Shown here one piece after another: positions 25,932 to 33,906 of a DNA stretch of 64,000 nucleotides. Under the pieces are notes generated by a model. It did no database searches. It was given only the letters and a program-made list of their open reading frames with translations, and was not told the DNA's origin. A program made the position numbers and the translations under genes. This DNA comes from Nocardioides cavernae (GTDB lineage Bacteria > Actinomycetota > Actinomycetes > Propionibacteriales > Nocardioidaceae). Every line of letters begins with the position of its first letter. Positions within the stretch are counted from its first letter, which is position 1. The stretch is taken from assembly GCF_013410035.1 (NCBI RefSeq), contig NZ_JACCBW010000002.1:1116001-1180000 (forward strand), written 5' to 3'.

Positions 25932-26542
25932 CGTGCTCCGTCCTGGTCGGTGGCGGGCAGGCGCAGGACCTGCCCCGGGTGGATGACGTCGGGGTCGTCC
26001 CCGACCTCGGCGTGGTTGGCGGCCCAGATGGCGCGCCAGCGCTCGTCGGTGTCGCCGTCCCCGGGGTGGGCGACGGCGATCGACCACAGCGAGTCGCCGC
26101 GGCGTACGACGTAGGGCGCGAGCGCGGGGGTCGCGACGGGCGGGTCGGCCGCCCGGGCCACCGCGCGCTCGGGGAGGGCGAGTCCGGTCAGGAGCCCGCG
26201 CGCGTCGCCACCACCCGCGTGGGCCGGCAGGGCCGTCCCGGCAGCGACGGCGGCCCCGCAGGCGAGCAGGACCAGCCTCCGGGTGGCGGTGCGCGCGTCG
26301 GGCGTGCACCCGCGCGCGAGGTCGCGCACGGCGACCGTGGTCAGGAGCCAGAGCCGCCCGAGACCCACCACCAGCACGCTCGTGCAGCCCGCCACCAGCA
26401 CGGCGATCGGCCGGTCGCTCCCGACCGCGTGGACCGCGTCGCGCCAGGCCGCGGGCGCCGAGGCGGCTGCGGCCGCGGTCGCGCCGCCGACGACCAGCCA
26501 GACGGCGAACGGACGGCCGAACCGTACGAGATCCCGAGACAC
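25928..26542 (-). CDS. LysM domain membrane protein
   Basis: 204 residues from GTG 26542. Hydrophobic segments near residues 12-32, 45-68 and 88-106 precede a C-terminal LysM domain (YVVRRGDSLWSIAVAHPG ... WRAIWAANHAEVGDDPDVIHPGQVLRLP), which binds peptidoglycan GlcNAc-containing glycans. The domain is therefore probably displayed outside the membrane. It is the first gene of a two-gene operon. Upstream, two direct CGTTTGC repeats one helical turn apart may be a regulatory site. Confidence 0.85.
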   Translation of the reverse strand: MSRDLVRFGRPFAVWLVVGGATAAAAASAPAAWRDAVHAVGSDRPIAVLVAGCTSVLVVGLGRLWLLTTVAVRDLARGCTPDARTATRRLVLLACGAAVAAGTALPAHAGGGDARGLLTGLALPERAVARAADPPVATPALAPYVVRRGDSLWSIAVAHPGDGDTDERWRAIWAANHAEVGDDPDVIHPGQVLRLPATDQDGAR

Positions 26543-26555
26543 CGCATGATCCTTT

Positions 26556-26572
26556 CGTTTGCGTGCGTTTGC
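26556..26572 (-). promoter_or_regulatory. Direct repeat CGTTTGC, 10-bp phasing
   Basis: CGTTTGC occurs at 26556-26562 and 26566-26572 in the short AT-richer gap between divergent genes. The one-turn spacing suggests a protein-binding site; no regulator is identified. Confidence 0.35.
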
Positions 26573-26631
26573 ATCATCTAAAGCGGGTTCAGATGTGCTG
26601 TCAAAGGTTTCTCCACAGGTGCTGTCCGGCC

Positions 26632-26637
26632 TACGCT
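26632..26637 (+). promoter_or_regulatory. -10 element TACGCT (leaderless)
   Basis: TACGCT ends 6 nt before ATG 26644. Confidence 0.5.
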
Positions 26638-26643
26638 CGGGCC

Positions 26644-27180
26644 ATGACGTGGGAGACCGAGCTGTTCGCGCTGCTCGACGACCTCGAGGGCCAGGCCGCG
26701 GCGGCCTGGGAGTCGGACCGGGAGGCGGAGCTCGCCGACCGTGCGAGGACGGAGTACGCCGCGGTCACGCTGGCCAGCCGCCTGATGGCGACCCGCGGCG
26801 ACGAGGTGGCGCTGGACGTGCCCCACGTGGGCAGGGTCGAGGGCAGGCTGTCCCGCGTCGGCGAGCAGTGGTGCCTGGTGGCCGCCCGCGGTCAGGACTG
26901 GATCGTGCCGCTCCACGCGGTGTCGGCGGTCCACGGCGCCAGCGAGCGCTCGGTCCCCGAGGTGGCCTGGTCCCCGGTCGACCGGCTCAGCCTGCGCGCC
27001 GCCCTGCGGCGCCTCGCCGACGCGGGCGCCCGGTGCCTGCTGCACCTGGCCGACGGCACCCGCCACGAGGCGTACGTCGCGCGCGTCGGCGCCGACTTCC
27101 TCGAGGTCCGGGGCGCCGCCGGCGGGACCGTGCTGGTGCCCTACGCCGGGCTGGTCGCGGTGCAGAGCCGCGACGACTGA
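26644..27180 (+). CDS. Conserved hypothetical protein
   Basis: 178 residues from ATG 26644 (leaderless by its TACGCT -10). The first ~60 residues are predicted helical (ELFALLDDLEGQAAAAWESDREAEL); the rest alternates short beta-strands and turns (VEGRLSRVGEQWCLVAARG, YVARVGADFLEVRG) like a pair of small beta-barrels. It is soluble with no signal peptide. I do not recognise the family. It is a single gene converging on tatB across 4 bp. Confidence 0.7.
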   Translation: MTWETELFALLDDLEGQAAAAWESDREAELADRARTEYAAVTLASRLMATRGDEVALDVPHVGRVEGRLSRVGEQWCLVAARGQDWIVPLHAVSAVHGASERSVPEVAWSPVDRLSLRAALRRLADAGARCLLHLADGTRHEAYVARVGADFLEVRGAAGGTVLVPYAGLVAVQSRDD

Positions 27181-27184
27181 CGCG

Positions 27185-27517
27185 TCAGGTGGCCTCGACG
27201 TCGTAGGGCGGGACCTGGCCCTCGGCGAGGGTGTTGCGCGAGGCCGCGGCCTCCGCCTGCTCGCGGTCGACCTCGGCCATCGCCTCGGTGATGTGCTTGC
27301 GCACGATCGAGCGCGGGTCGAGGTCGCGCAGCTGGAGGTCGGCGTAGTCCGGCCCGAGCTCGCTGCGCAGCTCGTCGCGCGCGTTGTGGGCCAGGCCCCG
27401 CGCCCGGTGGAGCAGGTGGGCGGCCTGGCGGGCGAGCTCGGGGAGCTTGTCAGGGCCGAGCACCACGACCGCCACGAGGGCGATCACGGCCAGCTCGAGC
27501 AGCCCGACGTCGAACAT
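27185..27517 (-). CDS. tatB: Sec-independent translocase subunit TatB
   Basis: 110 residues. One N-terminal membrane helix (LLELAVIALVAVVVLGPDKLPELAR) with the diagnostic FxxGxxEL/LGPxKLP pattern of the TatA/B family, then an amphipathic helix and a charged tail. The DVGLLELAVI start and length fit TatB more than TatA. It would work with TatA/TatC encoded elsewhere to export folded proteins. Position 33 bp downstream of the mrp gene on the same strand is conserved in actinobacteria (tatB near mrp in M. tuberculosis). Confidence 0.88.
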   Translation of the reverse strand: MFDVGLLELAVIALVAVVVLGPDKLPELARQAAHLLHRARGLAHNARDELRSELGPDYADLQLRDLDPRSIVRKHITEAMAEVDREQAEAAASRNTLAEGQVPPYDVEAT

Positions 27518-27550
27518 GCCTTAGAACCTAGCGTCTCGACCGAGGCCGGG

Positions 27551-28711
27551 TCAGAACTTGCTCGACGGAGTCAGGCCGAGCTGCATCCCGGCCAGCCCGC
27601 GCCCACGACCGGACAGGGTCTGCGCCACCCGGGTGAGCTCGCGCGCCGCCGGGGCGACCGGGTCGGCCTCCACGATCGGCTTGCCGACGTCGCCGCCCTC
27701 GCGCAGCGAGATGTCGAGGGGGATGTGCGCGAGCACCGGGACGTCGTAGCCGAAGCGCTCGGAGAGCGTCTGCGCCACCCGCGTTCCGCCGCCGCTGCCG
27801 AAGACCTCGAGGCGGTGGTCGTCCTCCGGGGGGCAGTGGGGGCAGGGGAGGTAGCTCATGTTCTCCACGACCCCGACCACCCGCTGGTGCATCATCGAGG
27901 CCATCGTGCCCGCGCGCTCGGCGACCTCCGCGGCCGCCTCCTGGGGGGTCGTGACGACGACGACCTCGGCGCTCGGCAGGTGCTGGCCCAGCGATATCGC
28001 CACGTCGCCGGTGCCCGGGGGCAGGTCGAGGAGGAGCGCGTCGAGGTCGCCCCAGTAGACGTCGGCGAGCATCTGCACCAGTGCACGGTCGAGCATCGGG
28101 CCGCGCCACGCGACCACCTGGTCGCGCCGCGGCTTGAGCATGCCGATGGAGATCACCGACACGCCGCTGGGGGTCGGCACGGGCATGATCAGGTCGTCGA
28201 CCTGGGTCGGACGCGTGTCGGCCACGCCCAGCATGGCGGGGACGGAGTGGCCGTAGATGTCGGCGTCGACGATGCCGACCTTGAGGCCCTGGGCGGCCAT
28301 GGCGATCGCGAGGTTGACGGTCACCGACGACTTGCCCACACCGCCCTTGCCGCTCGCGATGGCGTAGACCTTGGTCAGCGAGCCGGGCTGGGCGAACGGG
28401 ATCTCGCGCTGCGCGCGACCGTCGCTGAGGATCTCCTTGAGGCCGGCGCGCTGCTCCGCGGTCATCACGCCGAGGGTGAGGTCCACCGAGGCGACGCCCG
28501 GGACCCTGGTGACGGCCGCGGTCACGTCGCGGTCGATGGTGTCCTTGAGCGGGCAGCCGGCCACGGTCAGCAGCACGTGGACCGCGACGGAACCGTCCTC
28601 GGCGACCTCGACGGAGTCGACCATCCCCAGGTCCGTGATCGGGCGCTTGATCTCCGGGTCGTTGACGGTCGCGAGGGCGTCCATCACCTGCTGCTGCGTG
28701 GGGGTGCTCAT
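27551..28711 (-). CDS. Mrp/NBP35-type Fe-S carrier ATPase
   Basis: 386 residues. An N-terminal MIP18/DUF59 domain (residues ~5-85: VMDALATVNDPEIKRPITDL, CPLKDTIDRDV) precedes a P-loop ATPase with deviant Walker A ASGKGGVGKSS near residues 118-128. The CPHC pair near residue 294 can bridge a Fe-S cluster between subunits. These proteins carry and deliver Fe-S clusters. The DUF59 fusion is the usual bacterial arrangement. It likely heads a transcript continuing into tatB. Confidence 0.93.
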   Translation of the reverse strand: MSTPTQQQVMDALATVNDPEIKRPITDLGMVDSVEVAEDGSVAVHVLLTVAGCPLKDTIDRDVTAAVTRVPGVASVDLTLGVMTAEQRAGLKEILSDGRAQREIPFAQPGSLTKVYAIASGKGGVGKSSVTVNLAIAMAAQGLKVGIVDADIYGHSVPAMLGVADTRPTQVDDLIMPVPTPSGVSVISIGMLKPRRDQVVAWRGPMLDRALVQMLADVYWGDLDALLLDLPPGTGDVAISLGQHLPSAEVVVVTTPQEAAAEVAERAGTMASMMHQRVVGVVENMSYLPCPHCPPEDDHRLEVFGSGGGTRVAQTLSERFGYDVPVLAHIPLDISLREGGDVGKPIVEADPVAPAARELTRVAQTLSGRGRGLAGMQLGLTPSSKF

Positions 28712-28742
28712 GATGGTGAAGTCTACGAGCCGCCCCGTGACC

Positions 28743-29255
28743 TCACGGTCCCGGCTCGTCCTCGGGCTCCTGGCGCGACAGGTCCTCGATGTCGCTCATC
28801 AGCCCGCGCAGCTCCGAGCGGAGGAAGTCGCGGGTCGCGACCTCGCCGACGGCCATCCGGAGGGAGGCGACCTCGCGGGCCAGGAACTCCATGTCCGCGT
28901 GGGCGCGGGCGTTGGCCTGGCGGTCCTGCTCCTGCACGACCTTGTCGCGCTGCTCCTGCCGGTTCTGGGCGAGCAGGATGAGCGGAGCGGCGTACGACGC
29001 CTGCAGGCTGAGCATGAGCGTCAGGAAGATGAACGGGAACTCGTCGAAGCGCAGGTCCCCGGGCGCCAGGACGTTCCAGCAGATCCACGCCGCGACGAAC
29101 AACGTCATCCACAGCAGGAACTTCGCGGTGCCCATGTAGCGCGCGAACGACTCGGCGAAGACACCGAACGCGTCGGCGTCGACCGTCGGGCGCCGCACGA
29201 TCGGGCGACGGGCCTCGCGGGGAGTGTCGAGGCGGGGGCGACGGCTCTCGCTCAT
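28743..29255 (-). CDS. DUF1003 family membrane protein
   Basis: 170 residues from ATG 29255, overlapping the upstream gene's stop as ATGA. Two transmembrane helices around residues 45-95 (AKFLLWMTLFVAAWICWNVL and FPFIFLTLMLSLQASYAAPLILL) with the DUF1003-typical SLQASYAAPLILLAQNRQ motif. A long charged coiled-coil-like cytoplasmic tail follows. Translational coupling to a soluble MgtE-N/CBS protein suggests that they act as partners, possibly in Mg2+ homeostasis; that is inference. Confidence 0.88.
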   Translation of the reverse strand: MSESRRPRLDTPREARRPIVRRPTVDADAFGVFAESFARYMGTAKFLLWMTLFVAAWICWNVLAPGDLRFDEFPFIFLTLMLSLQASYAAPLILLAQNRQEQRDKVVQEQDRQANARAHADMEFLAREVASLRMAVGEVATRDFLRSELRGLMSDIEDLSRQEPEDEPGP

Positions 29256-30535
29256 CCGGCCCTCCCCGCGGTGGGTCCGCCGTTGATGCTGCCGGGCCGT
29301 GGCGCGCGGTCGCGCCAGCCTTCGGGCAGCATGTGGTCGAGCAGGTCGTCGACCGTGACCGCGCCGAGGAGGCGGCCCTCGTCGTCCACCACCGGCGCGG
29401 CGACGAGGTTGTAGGTGGCCAGGTGGGCGGCGACCTCGTCCATGGTGGCGTCGGCCCGCAGCGGGTCCATCGACTCGTCCAGCGCGGCGGCGACCAGAGT
29501 CGAGGGCGGCTCGCGCAGCAGCCGCTGGATGTGGGCGGCGCCGAGGAGCCGTCCGGTGGGCGTCTCCAGCGGCTGGCGGCAGATGTAGACGAGGGCGGCC
29601 ACCGACGGGGTGAGCTCGGGGTTGCGCACGTGGGCGAGGGCGTCGGCGATGGTCGCGTCGGGGGAGAGGATCACCGGCTCGGGGGTCATCATCGCGCCCG
29701 CGGTGTTGTCGTCGTACGACATCAGGCGCCGTACGTCCTCGGCCTCGTCGGGCTCCATCAGGCCCAGGAGCGTCGCGGCGGTCTCGGGGTTGAGGTCGGC
29801 GATGAGGTCGGCGGCGTCGTCGGCCGACATCTCCTCGAGGACGTCCGCGGCGCGCTCGGAGTCGAGGTGCTCGAGGATCTCGACCTGGTCCTCCTCGGGC
29901 AGCTCCTCGAGGACGTCGGCGAGCCGCTCGTCGTCGAGCGCGGCCACGACGGCCGTACGCCGCTCCGGCGGCAGGTCGTGGATCATGTTCGCCGCGTCCG
30001 CGGGTCGCATGTCGTTGAGTGCCGCGATGAGGTGGGTGGCGCCCTGGGTCGGCTCGTGGACGGTGAGCCCGGTGACGTCGCGCCACTCCACGACGTGGGT
30101 CTGGCCGCGGCGGCGGAAGCCCTTGCTCGCCTCCTGCACGGCGACCCGCGAGAGCACCCAGTCGCGGTTGCGGGCCTGCTCCATGGCGACGTCGTAGACC
30201 ACGCCGGAGACGCCGGACTCAGTGATCGTGACGGTCCGGTCGAGCATCTGGCCCATGACCAGCGTCTCGGTCGAGCGCTGCTCGAACCGGCGCATGTTGA
30301 GCAGCCCCGTCGTGTGCACCTGACCGCTGTCGATCGCCGTGATCCGTGTCATCGGGACGAAGATCCGGCGCCGCCCGAAGACCTCCGCGACCATGCCCAG
30401 CACCCGCGGCTGGCTCGTCTCGGTGCGGATCGCGACGACCAGGTCGCGGACCTTGGCCACCTGGTCGCCCTGGGGATCGAAGATCGGAAGTCCGACGATC
30501 CGGGCCACGAAGACGCGGGTCGGAGTGGTGCTCAC
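29252..30535 (-). CDS. Soluble MgtE N-domain/CBS protein (no membrane domain)
   Basis: 427 residues from GTG 30535, chosen because TAACGT ends 7 nt upstream. Residues ~1-70 and 80-150 look like PRC-barrel-type beta domains (FVARIVGLPIFDPQGDQVAKV). Residues ~160-270 are the MgtE N-terminal superhelix (repeated DERLADVLEELPEEDQVEIL, SADDAADLIADLNPETAATLL), and ~275-395 two CBS domains. In MgtE these modules sense Mg2+ and gate a membrane channel, but the channel domain is absent here. The coupled DUF1003 gene may supply the membrane part. Confidence 0.88.
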   Translation of the reverse strand: MSTTPTRVFVARIVGLPIFDPQGDQVAKVRDLVVAIRTETSQPRVLGMVAEVFGRRRIFVPMTRITAIDSGQVHTTGLLNMRRFEQRSTETLVMGQMLDRTVTITESGVSGVVYDVAMEQARNRDWVLSRVAVQEASKGFRRRGQTHVVEWRDVTGLTVHEPTQGATHLIAALNDMRPADAANMIHDLPPERRTAVVAALDDERLADVLEELPEEDQVEILEHLDSERAADVLEEMSADDAADLIADLNPETAATLLGLMEPDEAEDVRRLMSYDDNTAGAMMTPEPVILSPDATIADALAHVRNPELTPSVAALVYICRQPLETPTGRLLGAAHIQRLLREPPSTLVAAALDESMDPLRADATMDEVAAHLATYNLVAAPVVDDEGRLLGAVTVDDLLDHMLPEGWRDRAPRPGSINGGPTAGRAG

Positions 30536-30542
30536 GGAGGGA

Positions 30543-30548
30543 ACGTTA
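30543..30548 (-). promoter_or_regulatory. -10 element TAACGT (leaderless)
   Basis: TAACGT on the minus strand ends 7 nt before GTG 30535. Confidence 0.5.
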
Positions 30549-30729
30549 GCGTGCCGGGCCGCTGCGCGAACCCCGCCCACGCGCGTGCGGGTGGTGTACC
30601 CTGACGTCGCACGAGTCACTTCTGTCACATCGATCGGGCCCGTGCCGACGCGTCGTGGACGTGTGGGGGACAGCCTGGTCGGGCAACCTCGACGACGCCA
30701 CTTCCCCGACGACTGTGAGGCCACAGCCA

Positions 30730-32673
30730 ATGCCCGGCACGACCATCTCCCCGCGCCCGTCCACCACCAGGCGCCGCCGCCTCGGCGTGCTCGCAGTCGC
30801 GCTCGCGACCGCCGTCGTCCTCGCACCGACCGCACCGGACGCCCCGGCCGCACCGGCCGGCGCCGCCACCGTGTCCGCCGGCACGTCGACGGCGGACCCG
30901 ACCGCCACCACCCGCAACGCGGCGCTCACCGTCGACCAGACGACGCCCGCCACGTTCTTCCGGCTCGGCAACTTCAACGTCCTCGGCGCCGACCACACCG
31001 CGCCCGGCGGCAACCGCAAGGGCTGGGACTCCGGCGTGGTCCGGATGGACCGCGTGGTGACGCTGCTCAAGGAGCGCGAGCTCGACGTGGTCGGCTTCCA
31101 GGAGTTCCAGCCGCCGCAGGCCACGCGCTTCGGCGAGCTGATGGGCAGCACGTGGCAGACCTACCCCGGCATCAACAACCCCGCCGGCCCGTCGGTCAAC
31201 TCGATCGGGTGGAAGACCGACGTGTGGACGCTCCTCGAGGCGCGCACCATCCCGATCCCCTACTTCGACGGCGTGCCGAGCCGGATGCCGGCCGTGCTGC
31301 TACAGAACATCTCGACCGGTCGCAAGGTGTGGTTCTTCAACACCCACAACCCGGCCGACACCCGCGGCAACGCCCAGCAGCACCGCAACACCGGGTTCGC
31401 GATGGAGGTGGCCCTCGCCAACGAGCTGCGCGCGGCGTACCCCGACGCGCCCTTCATCTCCCTGGGTGACAAGAACGAGCGCGGCAGCGACTACTACTGC
31501 GCGGTCGCGCCGGGCTCGGACATGTGGTCCGCCAGCGGCGGCTACGTCCAGGGCACGACCTGCTCGCCGCCCACCGACGGGGCGATCGACTGGATCATGG
31601 GCACCAAGGACGTGTTCTTCAACACCTACACCCGCGTGTGGAACGACTACGTCTCCAAGACCAGCGACCACCCCCTCTACACCGCCAACGCCGTGGTTCC
31701 CGCGTCGCGACCCGTCGGCGTGGACCACGTCGTCGTGGTCGCCGTGCCGGGCCTCACCTCGACGGTCGTCCGCAGCTCCAGCGTGGGCGAGATCAAGCGG
31801 ATGACGGAGAACGGCGCGTCCACCGGCAACGCCCGCACCGTTGCCGAGAACACCGGTCCGGACGCGAACCTGATGTCCGTCCTCACCGGTCGCCGCGTCT
31901 TCCCCAAGCGCGGTGGTCACGGCGTCGGGTCGACGACCAAGCTCCCGACCACGGTGCACCAGTCGGCGGGGCAGTACGTCTCGAGCATCTTCGACCTCGC
32001 GCACAACATGTCCCACCGCACGATGTTCGTCTCCAGCCGCCAGGACACCCAGCTCATCCTGCGCAGCTGGAACCGCAAGACCGGCGGCAAGGACCCCTAC
32101 GGCATCGACGACGGCCCCGCGAAGATCGACACCTTCAAGATCAAGAAGGACGACGCGACCGCGGTCGGCCTGTGGCGCGACCGGATCGCCAAGCGTCCGG
32201 CCCGACTGAGCGTCATCGAGCTGTCGTCCGTCCTCGACGAGGGGCTCCGCGGCGGCTTCCGCGGCCCGGCCTACCAGAAGGCGGTGCGCAAGACGTTCCA
32301 GAAGGTCGCCGCCATCCGCCGCTCGATCGCCAAGCAGCCCGAGATGGCGGGGCGCACCCTGCTCGTCGTCACCGGCACCGGCGGGGCGCAGAAGTCCAAG
32401 GGCTCCTCGCGCACCTGGGCCGAGAGCTACCGCGTGCCGATGTGGGTCACCGGCCCGGGCGTCCCCGCGGGCAGCGACCTCTACGGCCTCAACCCGGCCT
32501 TCGTCTCGCCCGGCAAGGCGCAGGCGCCCTACTCCGGGAACCAGCCCATCCGCGTCGGCGACCTCACCAACCTGGTGACCCGCACCCTCGGCCTGCCGCC
32601 GGTGCCGGGCTCGTCGATGGACCCCGAGCAGCGCTTCCAGGTGTACGACCCGTTCCTGGTGCCCGGCAACTGA
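30730..32673 (+). CDS. Exported EEP nuclease/phosphodiesterase fused to a degenerate alkaline-phosphatase-like domain
   Basis: 647 residues from ATG 30730, followed by a long signal peptide with RRRR and a hydrophobic core. Residues ~75-350 form an endonuclease/exonuclease/phosphatase domain with its active-site set: NFNVL, VVGFQEFQ, FFNTHNPAD, LGDKNER, IDWIMG and SDHPLY. The C-terminal half resembles the alkaline phosphatase/type I phosphodiesterase superfamily (VVVVAVPGL, VLTGRRVFP, HGVGS, VTGPGVPAG), but the metal and nucleophile positions look lost: VDGL is VPGL, PNHT is PDAN, and the late DHG is replaced by TGTGG. The first domain should be active, the second probably not. Confidence 0.78.
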   Translation: MPGTTISPRPSTTRRRRLGVLAVALATAVVLAPTAPDAPAAPAGAATVSAGTSTADPTATTRNAALTVDQTTPATFFRLGNFNVLGADHTAPGGNRKGWDSGVVRMDRVVTLLKERELDVVGFQEFQPPQATRFGELMGSTWQTYPGINNPAGPSVNSIGWKTDVWTLLEARTIPIPYFDGVPSRMPAVLLQNISTGRKVWFFNTHNPADTRGNAQQHRNTGFAMEVALANELRAAYPDAPFISLGDKNERGSDYYCAVAPGSDMWSASGGYVQGTTCSPPTDGAIDWIMGTKDVFFNTYTRVWNDYVSKTSDHPLYTANAVVPASRPVGVDHVVVVAVPGLTSTVVRSSSVGEIKRMTENGASTGNARTVAENTGPDANLMSVLTGRRVFPKRGGHGVGSTTKLPTTVHQSAGQYVSSIFDLAHNMSHRTMFVSSRQDTQLILRSWNRKTGGKDPYGIDDGPAKIDTFKIKKDDATAVGLWRDRIAKRPARLSVIELSSVLDEGLRGGFRGPAYQKAVRKTFQKVAAIRRSIAKQPEMAGRTLLVVTGTGGAQKSKGSSRTWAESYRVPMWVTGPGVPAGSDLYGLNPAFVSPGKAQAPYSGNQPIRVGDLTNLVTRTLGLPPVPGSSMDPEQRFQVYDPFLVPGN

Positions 32674-32754
32674 GGGCCGCGTTAGGCTTGGTCCTCCGAG
32701 CCGTCCCCTGACGGCGCCCCCGGCGCACGGCTCACCTCTCGACGAAGGCTGGCC

Positions 32755-33879
32755 GTGACCCACCAGGACCCCCCGACGACGCCGCGCGGGCCGCGCTGGC
32801 GGCGTGCGGAGGTCTGGGCCCCGGTGGTGGCGCTGGTCGTCGTGGCCGCCGTCGTCTGGGCGTCGTTCTGGTCCGGACCGACGGTGGGCGGGGCGACCGA
32901 CGCCAGCGTCGGCGCTTCCCAGGACGGCACCCCCGGCTCGTACGACGCGGACCCCGAGACCGGGGGGTCCGACGGCGAGGACGGTGAGGAGCCGGACGCG
33001 ACGGGCAACCAGGGCGCCGAGGTAGGGCACGTCGCCCCCGAGGAGCTCGAGGAGTCCGTACGCCGCTTCCGCGCCGCCCAGCGCAAGCTCGCCGACCGGG
33101 TCTCGGCGCAGCTGCGCAAGCGGACCGCGCCCTTCGTGTTCCGCGTCGCGAGCTTCAACGTGCTCGGCGACTCGCACACCGGTCCGGGCGGCAACAAGCC
33201 CGGCTTCCCCGACGGCAGCCCGCGCATGGACATGGCCATCGCCGCCCTGCGCAACAACGACATCGACGTGGTCGGCTTCCAGGAGTTCGAGCAGAGCCAG
33301 TACAACTTCTTCACCGCCCGGGCCGGTGAGTACGCGACCTACCCCGGGATGGCGCTCGGCAACAAGTCCGTCCGCTTCAACATCGCCTGGCGCACCAGCG
33401 TGTGGACCTTCGTCGACGCGCACACGCTGTCGATCCCGTACGCCGGAGGCAGCCGCATCGACATGCCGGTGGTGTTGCTGCAGTCCAACGAGACCGGGCG
33501 CCGCGCCTGGTTCGCCAACTTCCACAACCCCGCGGACACCCCGAGCCTGGGCAACAACGGCCGCTGGCGTGCGGAGGCGGCGGGCATCGAGATCTCCCAC
33601 CTCACCGAGCTGGCCCAGTCCGACGGCTACCCGGTCATCGCCACCGGCGACTACAACGAGCGCGAGGAGATCTTCTGCCGCTTCACCGCAGGGGGCGTCT
33701 TCACCGCCGCCGCGGGCGGGAGCTCGGCCGGCGGCTGCGCCCCGCCGCCCCGGATGCAGGTCGACTGGATCTTCGGGTCCACGGGCGTCGCGTTCTCCGA
33801 CTACGCCGTCACCGACACGGGCAGGGCCTCCGACCACGCCATGGTGCACTCCACCGCCACCCTGACCGGCGACGAGTAG
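32755..33879 (+). CDS. Membrane-anchored EEP family nuclease/phosphodiesterase
   Basis: 374 residues from GTG 32755. One N-terminal membrane anchor (about residues 22-42) and an acidic Gly/Asp-rich linker precede a single endonuclease/exonuclease/phosphatase domain (residues ~125-370) closely related to that of the preceding gene: SFNVLGDSHTG, VVGFQEFE, FANFHNPAD, TGDYNER, VDWIFG and ASDHAM. All catalytic positions are kept. It is probably a tandem duplicate of the upstream gene without the C-terminal domain. It should act outside the membrane on phosphodiesters (nucleic acid, lipid or polymer); the substrate is unknown. Confidence 0.85.
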   Translation: MTHQDPPTTPRGPRWRRAEVWAPVVALVVVAAVVWASFWSGPTVGGATDASVGASQDGTPGSYDADPETGGSDGEDGEEPDATGNQGAEVGHVAPEELEESVRRFRAAQRKLADRVSAQLRKRTAPFVFRVASFNVLGDSHTGPGGNKPGFPDGSPRMDMAIAALRNNDIDVVGFQEFEQSQYNFFTARAGEYATYPGMALGNKSVRFNIAWRTSVWTFVDAHTLSIPYAGGSRIDMPVVLLQSNETGRRAWFANFHNPADTPSLGNNGRWRAEAAGIEISHLTELAQSDGYPVIATGDYNEREEIFCRFTAGGVFTAAAGGSSAGGCAPPPRMQVDWIFGSTGVAFSDYAVTDTGRASDHAMVHSTATLTGDE

Positions 33880-33893
33880 GTCCGGGCGCTCGA

Positions 33894-33899
33894 TATACT
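33894..33899 (+). promoter_or_regulatory. -10 element TATACT (leaderless)
   Basis: TATACT, one base from consensus, ends 7 nt before GTG 33907. Confidence 0.6.
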
Positions 33900-33906
33900 C
33901 CGCCGC

